Shown here piece by piece: positions 1-8,248 of a DNA stretch of 64,000 nt. Origin of the DNA: an uncultured Saprospiraceae bacterium. GTDB taxonomy: Bacteria > Bacteroidota > Bacteroidia > Chitinophagales > Saprospiraceae. Every line of letters begins with the position of its first letter. The first letter of the stretch is position 1. The DNA is taken from NCBI GenBank assembly GCA_937928045.1, contig CALFWO010000007.1, positions 38,584 to 102,583 on the forward strand, written 5' to 3'. The position numbers were made by a program, and so were the translations under genes. Below the pieces are notes generated by a model, which was not told where the DNA came from, did not search any database, and saw only the letters and a program-made list of their open reading frames with translations.

Positions 1-489
1 TTGAATTAGCTTATTTGCATAAGTACTCGAAGTCGCATAGCCCGCTTTTTTCAAACCTCGAGCCCAACCTTTATAATCTGTAGGATCCAGTTCGAACAAA
101 AAAGCATATCTGCGATTATCCAATAAAAATTGAGAATGGGCTCGAAATGACGAACTAACCGACTCGTATTTTCTAAAGCAAGAGGCGATTAATTTTCCTT
201 TGTCATCATAATCATCATCCTTGCGGTACATGGTCTTTCCATTCCAATTTTTACCACATTTGATTCCAAAATGATTGTTTGCTTGTAGTGCCAAAGTGCT
301 AGTTCCTGCTCCAGACTCTAATAAGGCCTGGGCCATTTTAATACTTGCTGGGACACCTACGCGCTCCATTTCATCCATTGCAATACGTTTATAAGTAGCA
401 ATGTAATTTTGACGAATATCACTTGATGCAGTGAGGAAAATGGGCATAATAAGCCCAAGGGACAGGGTAAGAAATAGGTTCTTTTTCAT
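1..489 (-). CDS. Exported glucosaminidase (GH73-type peptidoglycan hydrolase), 3' end outside window
   Basis: Reading leftwards from an ATG at 487-489, the frame stays open for 163 codons to the window edge, so the C-terminus is missing. It begins with a short lysine start and a hydrophobic signal segment (MKKNLFLTLSLGLIMPIF). The mature part has the glucosaminidase pattern: PASIKMAQALLESGAG, with the expected catalytic Glu in LLESG, then NNHFGIKCG, a YESV..SFRAHSQFL segment, DYKGWARGLKKAGYAT and YANKLI. These match the GH73/FlgJ-like fold, which cleaves N-acetylglucosaminyl bonds in peptidoglycan in the periplasm or at the surface. LysM repeats often follow in Bacteroidota members, but that part cannot be seen here. 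It reads in the same direction as the Bat operon, 143 bp downstream of batD, and probably has its own promoter. Confidence 0.88.
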   Translation of the reverse strand, partial: MKKNLFLTLSLGLIMPIFLTASSDIRQNYIATYKRIAMDEMERVGVPASIKMAQALLESGAGTSTLALQANNHFGIKCGKNWNGKTMYRKDDDYDDKGKLIASCFRKYESVSSSFRAHSQFLLDNRRYAFLFELDPTDYKGWARGLKKAGYATSSTYANKLIQ

Positions 490-632
490 GGTATATCGGT
501 TACTTCTGGCTTTTATTAACGACAAAAAAGAACGAAGGATTGGTTTTTTGGTGATTTTTTTGAGATTTTAACTATGAACTAACTGAAATTTTTGAAAAAT
601 CTGGCCAGCAAACTAAAGTGTTCAGTCTAAAA

Positions 633-2393
633 CTAATTCAATTGATCTTCCAAAGATTCGATCAAATCTCCTGCTTCTCGGTAACTTTGTTGTAGATCAC
701 CTTCACCGGTTTTTCCCGCAAACAAAGCCATTTGGCAATTCTTCAGGATATCCATAAAGCCTTCAATGGAATTTGACTGAAGAGATAGACTTTCCAATTT
801 TTCTCTGATAAAAGACTCGCTCAAAGATGAAAGTGGAATGCCAATTTTATCTTCCAAATAACCGTGCATAGCTTTTGACAACTCATCATAAAATTGTCTA
901 GGGTTGTTTTGATCGAGAGCTAATTTTGCTTGACTAAGTTTTAGCAAAGCCATTTCTCTTGCTTTGTTTCTTCGATCAACTTCCGGATTAATTGCTGGCT
1001 GATTTTTTCGATAATAAAAAATACCAATCATGGATAGCATTCCGAAAATTGGTACTCCCATCATGGACCAAAGCAATGTTTTATTTATTGGTTCCAAAGA
1101 AGGCATGCCATTGTCATTATGAGATAGCATGATACCGCTAAGTCCATCTTTGATTACCGGAGCCTCATAATTAGTCGTTCCAATCGGGTTAGAACCTTTC
1201 GAAACGCGCAACTCAATTGTATCACAGCTTAAGGAAACGTAAGACATATTTTCGGCATCGAAATAGGAATACTTCGGGCTGACTTGATAAGTGCCGGGAT
1301 ACTTTGGCAATATTACAAACTCAAAGGATTTCTCTTTTACAATTCCATTAGGGGTTTGAAATGAATTTTCATCCACCAATTTTGGCGTATAGATTTCCAA
1401 ACTATCCGTTGAAGAAAATTTAGGAGCTTGCATTTGTTTTGTATCTCCTTTCCCTACAATTTTTATTAATAAACTGATTGCATCATCTGTGGTTATGACC
1501 CGTTGATCAACTTTACATTGAATATCTAATTCTCCAACCGCTCCAGAAAAATCACTTGGTGCAGGCTGCGGTAAATCATCAACACGCACGTTAAAACCAT
1601 TAGACCTTAAGTCAATTCTATTCACGGAAGGTTGATTAAAAAAGGAGCGTCTTCTTGGACCATTTTTATCTTCAACATCAATCATTATTCGATAAGAACC
1701 TATTTCCAAATCTCCCAATTGCTGTGGATAAATGATACTCCTGAACAAGGTTTTACTCTTGAATTTTTTACCATTCACAGTAGCCTCATAAGTCCGATAA
1801 GTTCCTCTTGGATTATCCTCACGATAAAAACCAGTAAGCGTTGGTTCTGCCAACAACCTGACATTATACACATTCGGAATCCAGTACAATTTTAATTCAT
1901 AAACCAAAGGTTGACCGATTACCGCTGTAGAATCGGATAATTCTGCTCGGATAAAAACTTGTTCTGTGAGCGCGGCTGTTAATTCTTCATCAGTTGAAGC
2001 ATTATTTACTTTTGCTCTAATGACTTCAATTTGAATTCGTTTGGTAAATACGGTTTGACCGGCGATATCAATAGACGCTGGCTGAATCCAAAATTTTCCA
2101 GTTTTCTCTGGTTTGATACTATAGGTCCATGATTCTGATGATGACACCCGTCCATTAACGTTGGAGGTTCGAGTCCCTCGCATAGGAGCACCAAGCACTT
2201 TGAAGTATTTAAAATCTGGAGGTGTAAAATTTGCGCCTCTAGTATTGCTCAAAGTGAACTCTACTTGTATAGATTCTCCAATAGCAACTTGCTTTGCATC
2301 CACAGAAACATTCCATCTAGAATCCGAAGCTTGAGAAAAAAGCTGAACTCCTAGAAAAAGGAAAAAAATAGTAATTAAAGAGAACTGCTTCAT
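633..2393 (-). CDS. batD: BatD, aerotolerance operon protein
   Basis: The 586-aa protein has a signal peptide (cleavage near residue 21, LFSQ/A), then beta-rich Ig-like repeats typical of BatD. The first repeat (SWTYSIKPEKTGKFWIQPAS) closely resembles the small gene just upstream. A single transmembrane helix lies at about 439-461, followed by a cytoplasmic helical tail (about 470-586). This is the normal BatD plan of a large periplasmic region, one anchor and a soluble tail. It is the last gene of the Bat operon and its ATG directly abuts the TAA of the preceding gene. Bat proteins are linked to oxidative-stress tolerance and cell-envelope integrity in Bacteroides and Leptospira, but the biochemical role is unsettled. 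The name is secure; the function is inferred from the family. Confidence 0.9.
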   Translation of the reverse strand: MKQFSLITIFFLFLGVQLFSQASDSRWNVSVDAKQVAIGESIQVEFTLSNTRGANFTPPDFKYFKVLGAPMRGTRTSNVNGRVSSSESWTYSIKPEKTGKFWIQPASIDIAGQTVFTKRIQIEVIRAKVNNASTDEELTAALTEQVFIRAELSDSTAVIGQPLVYELKLYWIPNVYNVRLLAEPTLTGFYREDNPRGTYRTYEATVNGKKFKSKTLFRSIIYPQQLGDLEIGSYRIMIDVEDKNGPRRRSFFNQPSVNRIDLRSNGFNVRVDDLPQPAPSDFSGAVGELDIQCKVDQRVITTDDAISLLIKIVGKGDTKQMQAPKFSSTDSLEIYTPKLVDENSFQTPNGIVKEKSFEFVILPKYPGTYQVSPKYSYFDAENMSYVSLSCDTIELRVSKGSNPIGTTNYEAPVIKDGLSGIMLSHNDNGMPSLEPINKTLLWSMMGVPIFGMLSMIGIFYYRKNQPAINPEVDRRNKAREMALLKLSQAKLALDQNNPRQFYDELSKAMHGYLEDKIGIPLSSLSESFIREKLESLSLQSNSIEGFMDILKNCQMALFAGKTGEGDLQQSYREAGDLIESLEDQLN

Positions 2394-2885
2394 TTATATC
2401 TTATAAATCTTCTTTTTCTTCTTGCCGTTTAGTTTTTTCTTTGGAGGATCCCAAGGCAATTGATTCCAATTTAGATCTTGCTTTTGATCTTCTTGAATTA
2501 TGCCATCAGGGTTTGGAAATACTACAATTTCGATTGGTGATGTTTCAATAATTTGACCTTCCAATTCAATGCTTGCTGGAGCGATAAAAAAATTGCCAAT
2601 TTCCCTTGGACGTAATATATAACTATAAGTCATTTCCTGAGTTACATCACCGTTGATGATACTCATTGAAGAAGATTGATTGGGACCTGACAATAGCTCG
2701 AAGTCTTCAAATGAGGGCGCAACAAAATTATTTGACCTAGCATTTTTCAAGGTGAATGAAAGGGTGAACTGATTGCCAAGAAGTATTGAATCTGTACTCA
2801 CAGCTGCTTCCCAACTCGTAATTCTTTCCTGCGCGTTTGCAGCAAAAGCAATGAATATTGATAAAATAAAAACTATTGATTTCAT
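2394..2885 (-). CDS. Short BatD-like exported protein (single BatD N-terminal domain)
   Basis: The 163-aa product starts at ATG 2885, two bases after the batC stop. A TTG at 2894 is also possible but overlaps batC and would precede the signal peptide. After a signal peptide (ending AFAANA/Q) there is one BatD-type domain: the pattern ILLGNQFTLSFTLKNARSNNF and SYILRPREIGNFFIAPASIE closely parallels residues 35-110 of BatD encoded next door. It has no transmembrane anchor and ends in a very basic tail (PPKKKLNGKKKKKIYKI). It looks like a duplicated first domain of batD that became a separate periplasmic protein. The stop abuts the batD ATG, so the two are probably translationally coupled. The role is unknown; binding to another Bat component is plausible. 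Confidence 0.75.
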   Translation of the reverse strand: MKSIVFILSIFIAFAANAQERITSWEAAVSTDSILLGNQFTLSFTLKNARSNNFVAPSFEDFELLSGPNQSSSMSIINGDVTQEMTYSYILRPREIGNFFIAPASIELEGQIIETSPIEIVVFPNPDGIIQEDQKQDLNWNQLPWDPPKKKLNGKKKKKIYKI

Positions 2886-2887
2886 AA

Positions 2888-3688
2888 CTACCAATCTTTT
2901 TTAGGTTTCACTCTTTTCCCAGAACCACGACGTAGTTTTTCTTGCGTTTTTTGTTCCTGCTCTTCCATGATTTCTAAAAGGCGCTTTGCTTCTTCTTTAT
3001 TCATTTTTTGAGGATCTCCTTCGCTACCGTTTTGCTCTTGCTGATCACCTTGCTGCTCTTCCCCGCTATCCTGCTGCTGTTCATCCGATTGCTTTTGCTG
3101 ATCTTGGTTTTCCTGTTGATCTTGTTGCTGCTGTTGCTGTTGTTCTTGATTTTCTTGATCCTGCTCTTGTTGTTCTTGCTGCTCTTGTTCTTGTTGCTCC
3201 TGATCTTGGTTTTCCTGATTCTGATCTTCTCCGGATTGCTGTTGTTGTTGCTGCTGTTGTTCTTGCATTTTCTGACGCATTAAAGCTTGCTGATAATTAT
3301 AGCTGGCATCATTGTCATTTGGATTGTATTTCAGACTACGTCTATAATTTTCTATAGCTGCCTTCCAATCCTGTTTTTGCGCAGAAGTATTTGCAAGGTT
3401 ATAATAGGCCCTTGATTTTTCTTCATCAGTTTTAGCCTTAGAAACAGCAGAATTAAATCTTTCCTCTGCCTCTTCAATTTTCTTTTGTTCATAAAGACTA
3501 TTCCCTAAATTAAAAGTTGATTTAAATGAAGGGTCCTCAGATTCTGCTGCCCGGTAATCTTGTTCAGCTTTGTTAAAATCTTGTTGTTCATAAGCACGAT
3601 CCCCTGCTCTTCTCAAATCAGCTGCCTTTTGTCCATTCATTAATTGAAAAGTCAATAGGAAAATTATAAGTGTGCTAAATCTTTTCAT
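2888..3688 (-). CDS. batC: BatC, TPR protein with Gln/Glu-rich tail
   Basis: The 266-aa protein has a signal peptide (to about residue 19) and about three TPR helices pairs between 21 and 135 (for example AYYNLANTSAQKQDWKAAIE and NYRRSLKYNPNDNDASYNY). A long Gln/Glu/Asp-rich low-complexity stretch follows at about 141-222, and a basic end closes it (GSGKRVKPKKDW). TPR plus acidic/Gln-rich linker is typical of Bacteroidota BatC. The protein probably works in the periplasm as a scaffold for the VWA proteins BatA and BatB. The gene lies 3 bases after batB. The CAG/CAA-rich DNA produces long false reading frames on the opposite strand. Repeat length may vary between strains. Confidence 0.88.
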   Translation of the reverse strand: MKRFSTLIIFLLTFQLMNGQKAADLRRAGDRAYEQQDFNKAEQDYRAAESEDPSFKSTFNLGNSLYEQKKIEEAEERFNSAVSKAKTDEEKSRAYYNLANTSAQKQDWKAAIENYRRSLKYNPNDNDASYNYQQALMRQKMQEQQQQQQQQSGEDQNQENQDQEQQEQEQQEQQEQDQENQEQQQQQQQDQQENQDQQKQSDEQQQDSGEEQQGDQQEQNGSEGDPQKMNKEEAKRLLEIMEEQEQKTQEKLRRGSGKRVKPKKDW

Positions 3689-3691
3689 TTA

Positions 3692-4726
3692 TTATTTCGA
3701 TTCAGTATATGAGAATTCTTTCCAAGCAGATTTTGCCCGATCACCAAGAAAGAATTCTACAGCAATTAAGAGCAAACCAAAGGCTAAGAAGTATTGAAAA
3801 TAACTCTCGTATTCGGTAAAAATTGCCTCTTCAAACTCTTGCTTTTCTAATCGTTCAATTAATTTTTTCAATAAATCAACCATTTCGTCAGGGTTACCTA
3901 AGGGGAAATACACGCCACCACCTGCCGATGCCAGTTGCTTAAGCATATCTACATTCAACTTGGAGTTTACAATCTGTCCGGTTTGTCGATCTTTTAAATA
4001 ACCACCACCTTGGTCCATCGGCAAAGGAACTGAAGATCCGTTTTCTGTACCAATCCCAACTGTACAGATCGTGAGACCTCGTTCATTGGCTTCTTTGGCC
4101 AATTCCAATGCAGAAGCTTCATGATCTTCTCCATCACTAAGGATAACCAACAACCGCGATCGGTTGTCTCCTTCTTGAAAAGATTCTTCGGCTTTTTCAA
4201 TTACAGATTTTAGAGATGTTCCTTGAGTACTGGCCTGATTCGGATTGGCACTGCTTGCTAGTAATTCTACCGCTGCATAATCAAATGTCAATGGTAGTGC
4301 CAAGTAAGATTCAGCAGCAAAAATGATAAATCCTTGTCGCTCTCCTTTAAAGCCATCAGCCATTCTTATTATCAATTGTTTGGCGCGTTCTAACCTCGAA
4401 GGTCGAGTATCTTCCGCCCACATTGATTTGGAAATATCCAGTGCATAAAAAATATCCGCACTTTCTCTTTTCACTTTCTGCTGCCTGGTTCCCCATTGCG
4501 GATTGGCCCAACCTACAATCAGAAATGCAAGTCCAAAAAATATTAGGAGCCATCTAATATTTAGCTTTCGCACAGACAACTTTGGTCCTAACCGCTCGAT
4601 CAAATTATAATCTGCCAAACGCTCTAAAGCTTGCTTACGATATCGATCAGCCAAATAAATAAATATCCCTAGCAACGGTAAGCTTGCTAATGCCCATAAA
4701 TATTCGATGTGTTCAAATCTAAACAT
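3692..4726 (-). CDS. batB: BatB, membrane-anchored VWA protein
   Basis: The 344-aa protein has two N-terminal membrane segments (about 10-28 and 58-77), a von Willebrand A domain and a C-terminal helix (about 308-326). The MIDAS metal-binding motif is intact: DISKS at 97-101, a Thr in the QASTQGTS segment, and SDGEDHE further on. This arrangement matches BatB, which displays its VWA domain in the periplasm and is thought to bind BatA, BatC and BatD through metal-dependent contacts. It sits one base after batA and three before batC. The start at ATG 4726 gives the usual short N-terminus before the first helix. Confidence 0.9.
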   Translation of the reverse strand: MFRFEHIEYLWALASLPLLGIFIYLADRYRKQALERLADYNLIERLGPKLSVRKLNIRWLLIFFGLAFLIVGWANPQWGTRQQKVKRESADIFYALDISKSMWAEDTRPSRLERAKQLIIRMADGFKGERQGFIIFAAESYLALPLTFDYAAVELLASSANPNQASTQGTSLKSVIEKAEESFQEGDNRSRLLVILSDGEDHEASALELAKEANERGLTICTVGIGTENGSSVPLPMDQGGGYLKDRQTGQIVNSKLNVDMLKQLASAGGGVYFPLGNPDEMVDLLKKLIERLEKQEFEEAIFTEYESYFQYFLAFGLLLIAVEFFLGDRAKSAWKEFSYTESK

Positions 4727-4727
4727 A

Positions 4728-5663
4728 TCAGGCTGGCAAAGTTCTTAAAATGGTTTGATTCAATAATATTTCCAAAAAGATTAGAAACAATCCAATGAAA
4801 GCAAAAATATGAAACCGTTCGATGTAGCGCTTTACAACGGCAATTTCAATTTTAGTTTTTTCTAATTGATCAATCTCTTCATATATTTTATTCAGCGCAT
4901 TTTGGGATCCTGCATAATAGGATTTCCCTCCGCTGACTTCAGATATTTTCTGTAAAATGGGTGAGCGAATCTTTAGCCCAATGGTATATACTTTTGCGCC
5001 CAAACTTGCAGCCGCTTCTCCAGCCGTTAAAGGTTGTACATATCCAGCATTATTCTCACCATCTGTTAATAGGATAATAACTTTACTCAATCCTGTACTT
5101 TGCTCCAATCTATTTAGACCAGAGATAAGACCATCTCCAACAGCTGTTAGTCCCGGTAACATTCCGAATTGCAAATTCTTTACAAAATGATTTACCACAG
5201 AATGATCAGAAGTCAAGGGACTCAAGGTTAATGCTTCTCCGGCAAATATGGAAAGGCCAATGCGATCATATTCACGGCCATCTATAAATTGCAAAGCGGC
5301 TTCTTTTGCCACTTCTAATCTGTTAGGTCTCAAATCAGGATCTGCCATAGATTTAGAAACATCCATAACCAACATTATGTCAATTCCTTCCGCTTCAACC
5401 TTTTCTTCTTGTAAAGCATTTTGAGGTCTGGCGATGGCGACCACTAATGAACAAAAAGCAATCGCTCTGATTACCGGCAAAATTTTTCTCAACCTTCCCC
5501 TCCAACTTACGATTCCTTCTACACCCGCTAAGTTTGAAAAACGAATGTAACTGCCTTTGTTTTTATAATTTCTAAAATGAAAAAATATAAACAAAGGGAG
5601 CAGTAGCAGAAAGCTAAATACCCAAGGATTTACAAATTCTATATTTTTAAAAAATTCAATCAA
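4728..5663 (-). CDS. batA: BatA, membrane-anchored VWA protein
   Basis: The 311-aa protein has N-terminal helices (about 12-29 and 62-80), a VWA domain with MIDAS motif DVSKS at 101-105 and TDGENN downstream, and a C-terminal helix (about 285-303). It is a paralogue of the following batB, as usual in this operon. The start codon appears to be TTG (5661-5663), three bases after the preceding stop. No ATG lies close enough to preserve the conserved N-terminus, so a non-ATG start probably keeps its translation tied to the upstream gene. The role, inferred from the family, is in the Bat envelope complex. Confidence 0.88.
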   Translation of the reverse strand: MIEFFKNIEFVNPWVFSFLLLLPLFIFFHFRNYKNKGSYIRFSNLAGVEGIVSWRGRLRKILPVIRAIAFCSLVVAIARPQNALQEEKVEAEGIDIMLVMDVSKSMADPDLRPNRLEVAKEAALQFIDGREYDRIGLSIFAGEALTLSPLTSDHSVVNHFVKNLQFGMLPGLTAVGDGLISGLNRLEQSTGLSKVIILLTDGENNAGYVQPLTAGEAAASLGAKVYTIGLKIRSPILQKISEVSGGKSYYAGSQNALNKIYEEIDQLEKTKIEIAVVKRYIERFHIFAFIGLFLIFLEILLNQTILRTLPA

Positions 5664-5666
5664 GTT

Positions 5667-7373
5667 TTAAAGTTCAAGATTTTTAAATGGCAAATAATGT
5701 GTTTCCTTCGCAGGATTTTTGAAACGTTGATACATTCTATAACCGAAGAAAAATATGAACCCAACACAAACCAACATGAGCACAGTTGGTCCCAATGTTT
5801 CATAAATAATTTTCAACACTGCCGAATTTCCTCTTGATCTTCTCGACCCTGTTTCACTTACTTCAGTAAACACTTCAGGAGTGAACAACAACATCAAAAG
5901 GAACATTCCCGTTAATAAAATTCCTCCAGCATTTGCTAAAAGTGGCCAAGTTTTATTTTCATCTTGGATAACTTTTTGCAAGCCAGCTTGCTCTCCTAAT
6001 ATCTGACCAAAATCATCGGCTTCCGTTGGATTTGCAAATATCAAGGTCTTTTTCTTACGTTTTCCTTTTTTATTAAGATACCAGACATAGAGCTCTTGTT
6101 TTACTTCGTTGAATTGCAATTCTTTTATCGAAGACAAAGGAACAGAAACGACAGATCTCAGCAATGCAGGTCGACTAATATTTTTCTCAAACTCCTCTTG
6201 CGTATTTAGTTTTGAAGATGAAAAATGAAATTCATTCGAAAAAATAGCAACGGATCTCCAAGTCTGCTTTCTACGATTCCTTAATTGTCGTACTACGCTA
6301 AAAGAGATTTTTTGAATATCTTCAATTTCATTGTAGTTTCCATTCGATATATCTTTTGTCGCATGAATCAAATCCTTGGCCCACTTCAACCAAGTGGTGT
6401 GTTCTTCTTGCTCTGGATTGGCTTTTGCGAATTTCACTAAATCTGCCATTGGCAACAACCGTTTCAACTCAACCTTCCAAGCATCTTCAATTCCAATTGA
6501 TTTCAAATCACGAATAAATTCGTCCGAAGTCGATTCCAAGGCTTTTACTCCATATCGATCTTCAAAATACCTTCTGATTACTAAAGTAAGTTCATCGTAA
6601 TATTTTTTAAGCAAACCTTTTTCCCAATCTCTTTTCTTCTCAATTCCTGCAAGGGCCGTAAGTGCTTTTTCATGTGCACTGATTGGAATTGGCGGAGGAA
6701 TTGGTTTGGCCTTTTGCTTACTGAAATAATAATAAAATCCAGCAATCAATGCACCCAAGGCAAAAAGTATCCCAAGAATTAAACTCCAATAACTTTTTGC
6801 ATCTTCTCTAATTATTGACTTTATTGGAGCCAAGCCCATAGAATCAACTGTTGATACTTTGGCATCGTCTGCTAACCCAATAGTAAATCTAACTTCATTA
6901 GAATACACATCATAAACTCCTGTTTCTAACGCTACTTCAACTTTAGCAGCAGGAAATACAAAAACGCCAGGTTCCCAAACAAAAAGTTTCAGCTGATTTT
7001 GAAATAATTTTACGGAGCCATTACTACTTCCCTTCCAATTGAGTTGGGCTGGTAGAAATTTGTATTCATTGGCTACTGAAAAACTTCCATAGTCCTGAAA
7101 CTCATATTCTACTGCTGAAGAATCCTGAAAAGCACGTGCAAGTACTTTTATGGAGTCGGGAAAAAATTGAATGTGATTAACAACACCATTCTCGGGAATT
7201 GACAATTGCATTTGCAAATTCAAAGGTTGGCCTATTCGAACTGAGTCTGGGCTAAAATCTAATCTTAAATTTACATCTGCCTGTCCAAAACCATAGCTAC
7301 TGAAACAAAGCATCAGTACAACGTAAATAATTCTTAAATGAATTTGTAAATATAAATTCAACTTTTCCTTCAT
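5667..7373 (-). CDS. BatD-like three-TM protein of the Bat operon, with extra C-terminal domain
   Basis: The 568-aa protein has a signal peptide (to about 30), a periplasmic beta-rich domain (about 33-170), a first transmembrane helix (about 196-217) and a cytoplasmic helical region with YYDELTLVIRRYFEDRYG and EFIRDL, similar to BatD-tail/DUF4381-like proteins. After that comes an unusual extension: a beta-rich stretch at about 375-465 that reads like a small PH-type fold (VPLSSIKELQFN, KRKKKTLIFANP), then two more helices (about 478-498 and 523-546). Many Bat operons carry an unnamed gene between DUF58 and batA, and this fills that slot. The additional C-terminal membrane module may be an uncommon fusion. 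Its role is unknown, probably in assembling the VWA complex. Confidence 0.7.
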   Translation of the reverse strand: MKEKLNLYLQIHLRIIYVVLMLCFSSYGFGQADVNLRLDFSPDSVRIGQPLNLQMQLSIPENGVVNHIQFFPDSIKVLARAFQDSSAVEYEFQDYGSFSVANEYKFLPAQLNWKGSSNGSVKLFQNQLKLFVWEPGVFVFPAAKVEVALETGVYDVYSNEVRFTIGLADDAKVSTVDSMGLAPIKSIIREDAKSYWSLILGILFALGALIAGFYYYFSKQKAKPIPPPIPISAHEKALTALAGIEKKRDWEKGLLKKYYDELTLVIRRYFEDRYGVKALESTSDEFIRDLKSIGIEDAWKVELKRLLPMADLVKFAKANPEQEEHTTWLKWAKDLIHATKDISNGNYNEIEDIQKISFSVVRQLRNRRKQTWRSVAIFSNEFHFSSSKLNTQEEFEKNISRPALLRSVVSVPLSSIKELQFNEVKQELYVWYLNKKGKRKKKTLIFANPTEADDFGQILGEQAGLQKVIQDENKTWPLLANAGGILLTGMFLLMLLFTPEVFTEVSETGSRRSRGNSAVLKIIYETLGPTVLMLVCVGFIFFFGYRMYQRFKNPAKETHYLPFKNLEL

Positions 7374-7377
7374 TGAT

Positions 7378-8247
7378 TTATCTTGCTCTTCTTTTAAAAA
7401 ACTGAATCAATTCATTCAAATAGGGCTCATTGGTTGCCAAAGACAACTGTGCGACTCCCGCCTTCCGAAAACTTTCTTTCATATATTGAATATTATCATC
7501 GTACCAATCCTTGTAGCGATCTCTGGTTTTCTTTTGAGCGGTATCCAACCACTGGAACCTTCCAGTTTCTGCATCGGTCACACGAATCAATCCGACATTT
7601 GGAAGTTCAGTTTCCAACGGATCGAATATTTGCACTCCAATCACATCGTGTCTTCGAGCAACGACTCGCAATGGCACTTCGTAATTCTTCGCCATAAAAT
7701 CACTTAAAACGAAACAGATGCATCGCTTACGAATAATATTGTTTAAATATTCCAAGCCAATACCAAGCTCCGAACCTTTGCCTGTCGGTTCAAAGTTTAT
7801 CAACTCACGAATGATGCGAAGAATATGTTTCTTTCCTTTTTTAGGCGGAATGTACTTTTCAACTTTATCAGAAAAAAGTACCATGCCCACTTTATCTTGA
7901 TTATTGATCGCAGAAAATGCCAGCACTGCTGACAACTCTGTCATCAACTCCTGTTTGAATTGTTGACGAGAACCAAAAAAAGCGGAAGCACTTAAGTCGA
8001 CTGCTAACATAACCGTCAATTCTCTTTCCTCTTCAAATCTTTTAGTAAAAGGCTCACCAGTTCTCGCAGTTACATTCCAATCTATATTTCGGATATCATC
8101 TCCGTACTGATAGCTGCGTACTTCAGAAAAAGACATACCTTGACCTTTGAAAGCTGAATGATATTCTCCAGAAACCAAATGACTACTCAATCCTTTGGTT
8201 TTTATTTCTATCCGACGAACTTTTTTTAATAATTCTTTTGTATCCAT
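7378..8247 (-). CDS. DUF58 protein, partner of the MoxR ATPase
   Basis: The 289-aa protein shows the DUF58 signature: SFSEVRSYQYGDDIRNIDW followed by NVTARTGEPFTKRFEEERE, then a VWA-like core with LAVDLSASAFFGS. It has no signal peptide or membrane helix and so should be cytoplasmic. DUF58 proteins almost always sit beside a MoxR AAA+ ATPase and are viewed as its substrate or adaptor, delivering the chaperone to membrane VWA partners. Here an unknown exported gene lies between moxR and this gene, which breaks the usual adjacency. The spacing is one base from that gene and four bases to the next. Confidence 0.88.
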   Translation of the reverse strand: MDTKELLKKVRRIEIKTKGLSSHLVSGEYHSAFKGQGMSFSEVRSYQYGDDIRNIDWNVTARTGEPFTKRFEEERELTVMLAVDLSASAFFGSRQQFKQELMTELSAVLAFSAINNQDKVGMVLFSDKVEKYIPPKKGKKHILRIIRELINFEPTGKGSELGIGLEYLNNIIRKRCICFVLSDFMAKNYEVPLRVVARRHDVIGVQIFDPLETELPNVGLIRVTDAETGRFQWLDTAQKKTRDRYKDWYDDNIQYMKESFRKAGVAQLSLATNEPYLNELIQFFKRRAR

Positions 8248-8248
8248 A

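Noticed and set aside
2160..2180. GGTTCGAGTCCC resembling a tRNA T-loop
   Set aside because: It lies inside batD and has no matching acceptor, anticodon or D-arm sequences nearby.
2986..3357. Long plus-strand reading frames (123 and 91 codons) opposite batC
   Set aside because: They are products of the repetitive CAG/CAA codons of batC. The peptides are low-complexity Leu/Ala/Val strings.
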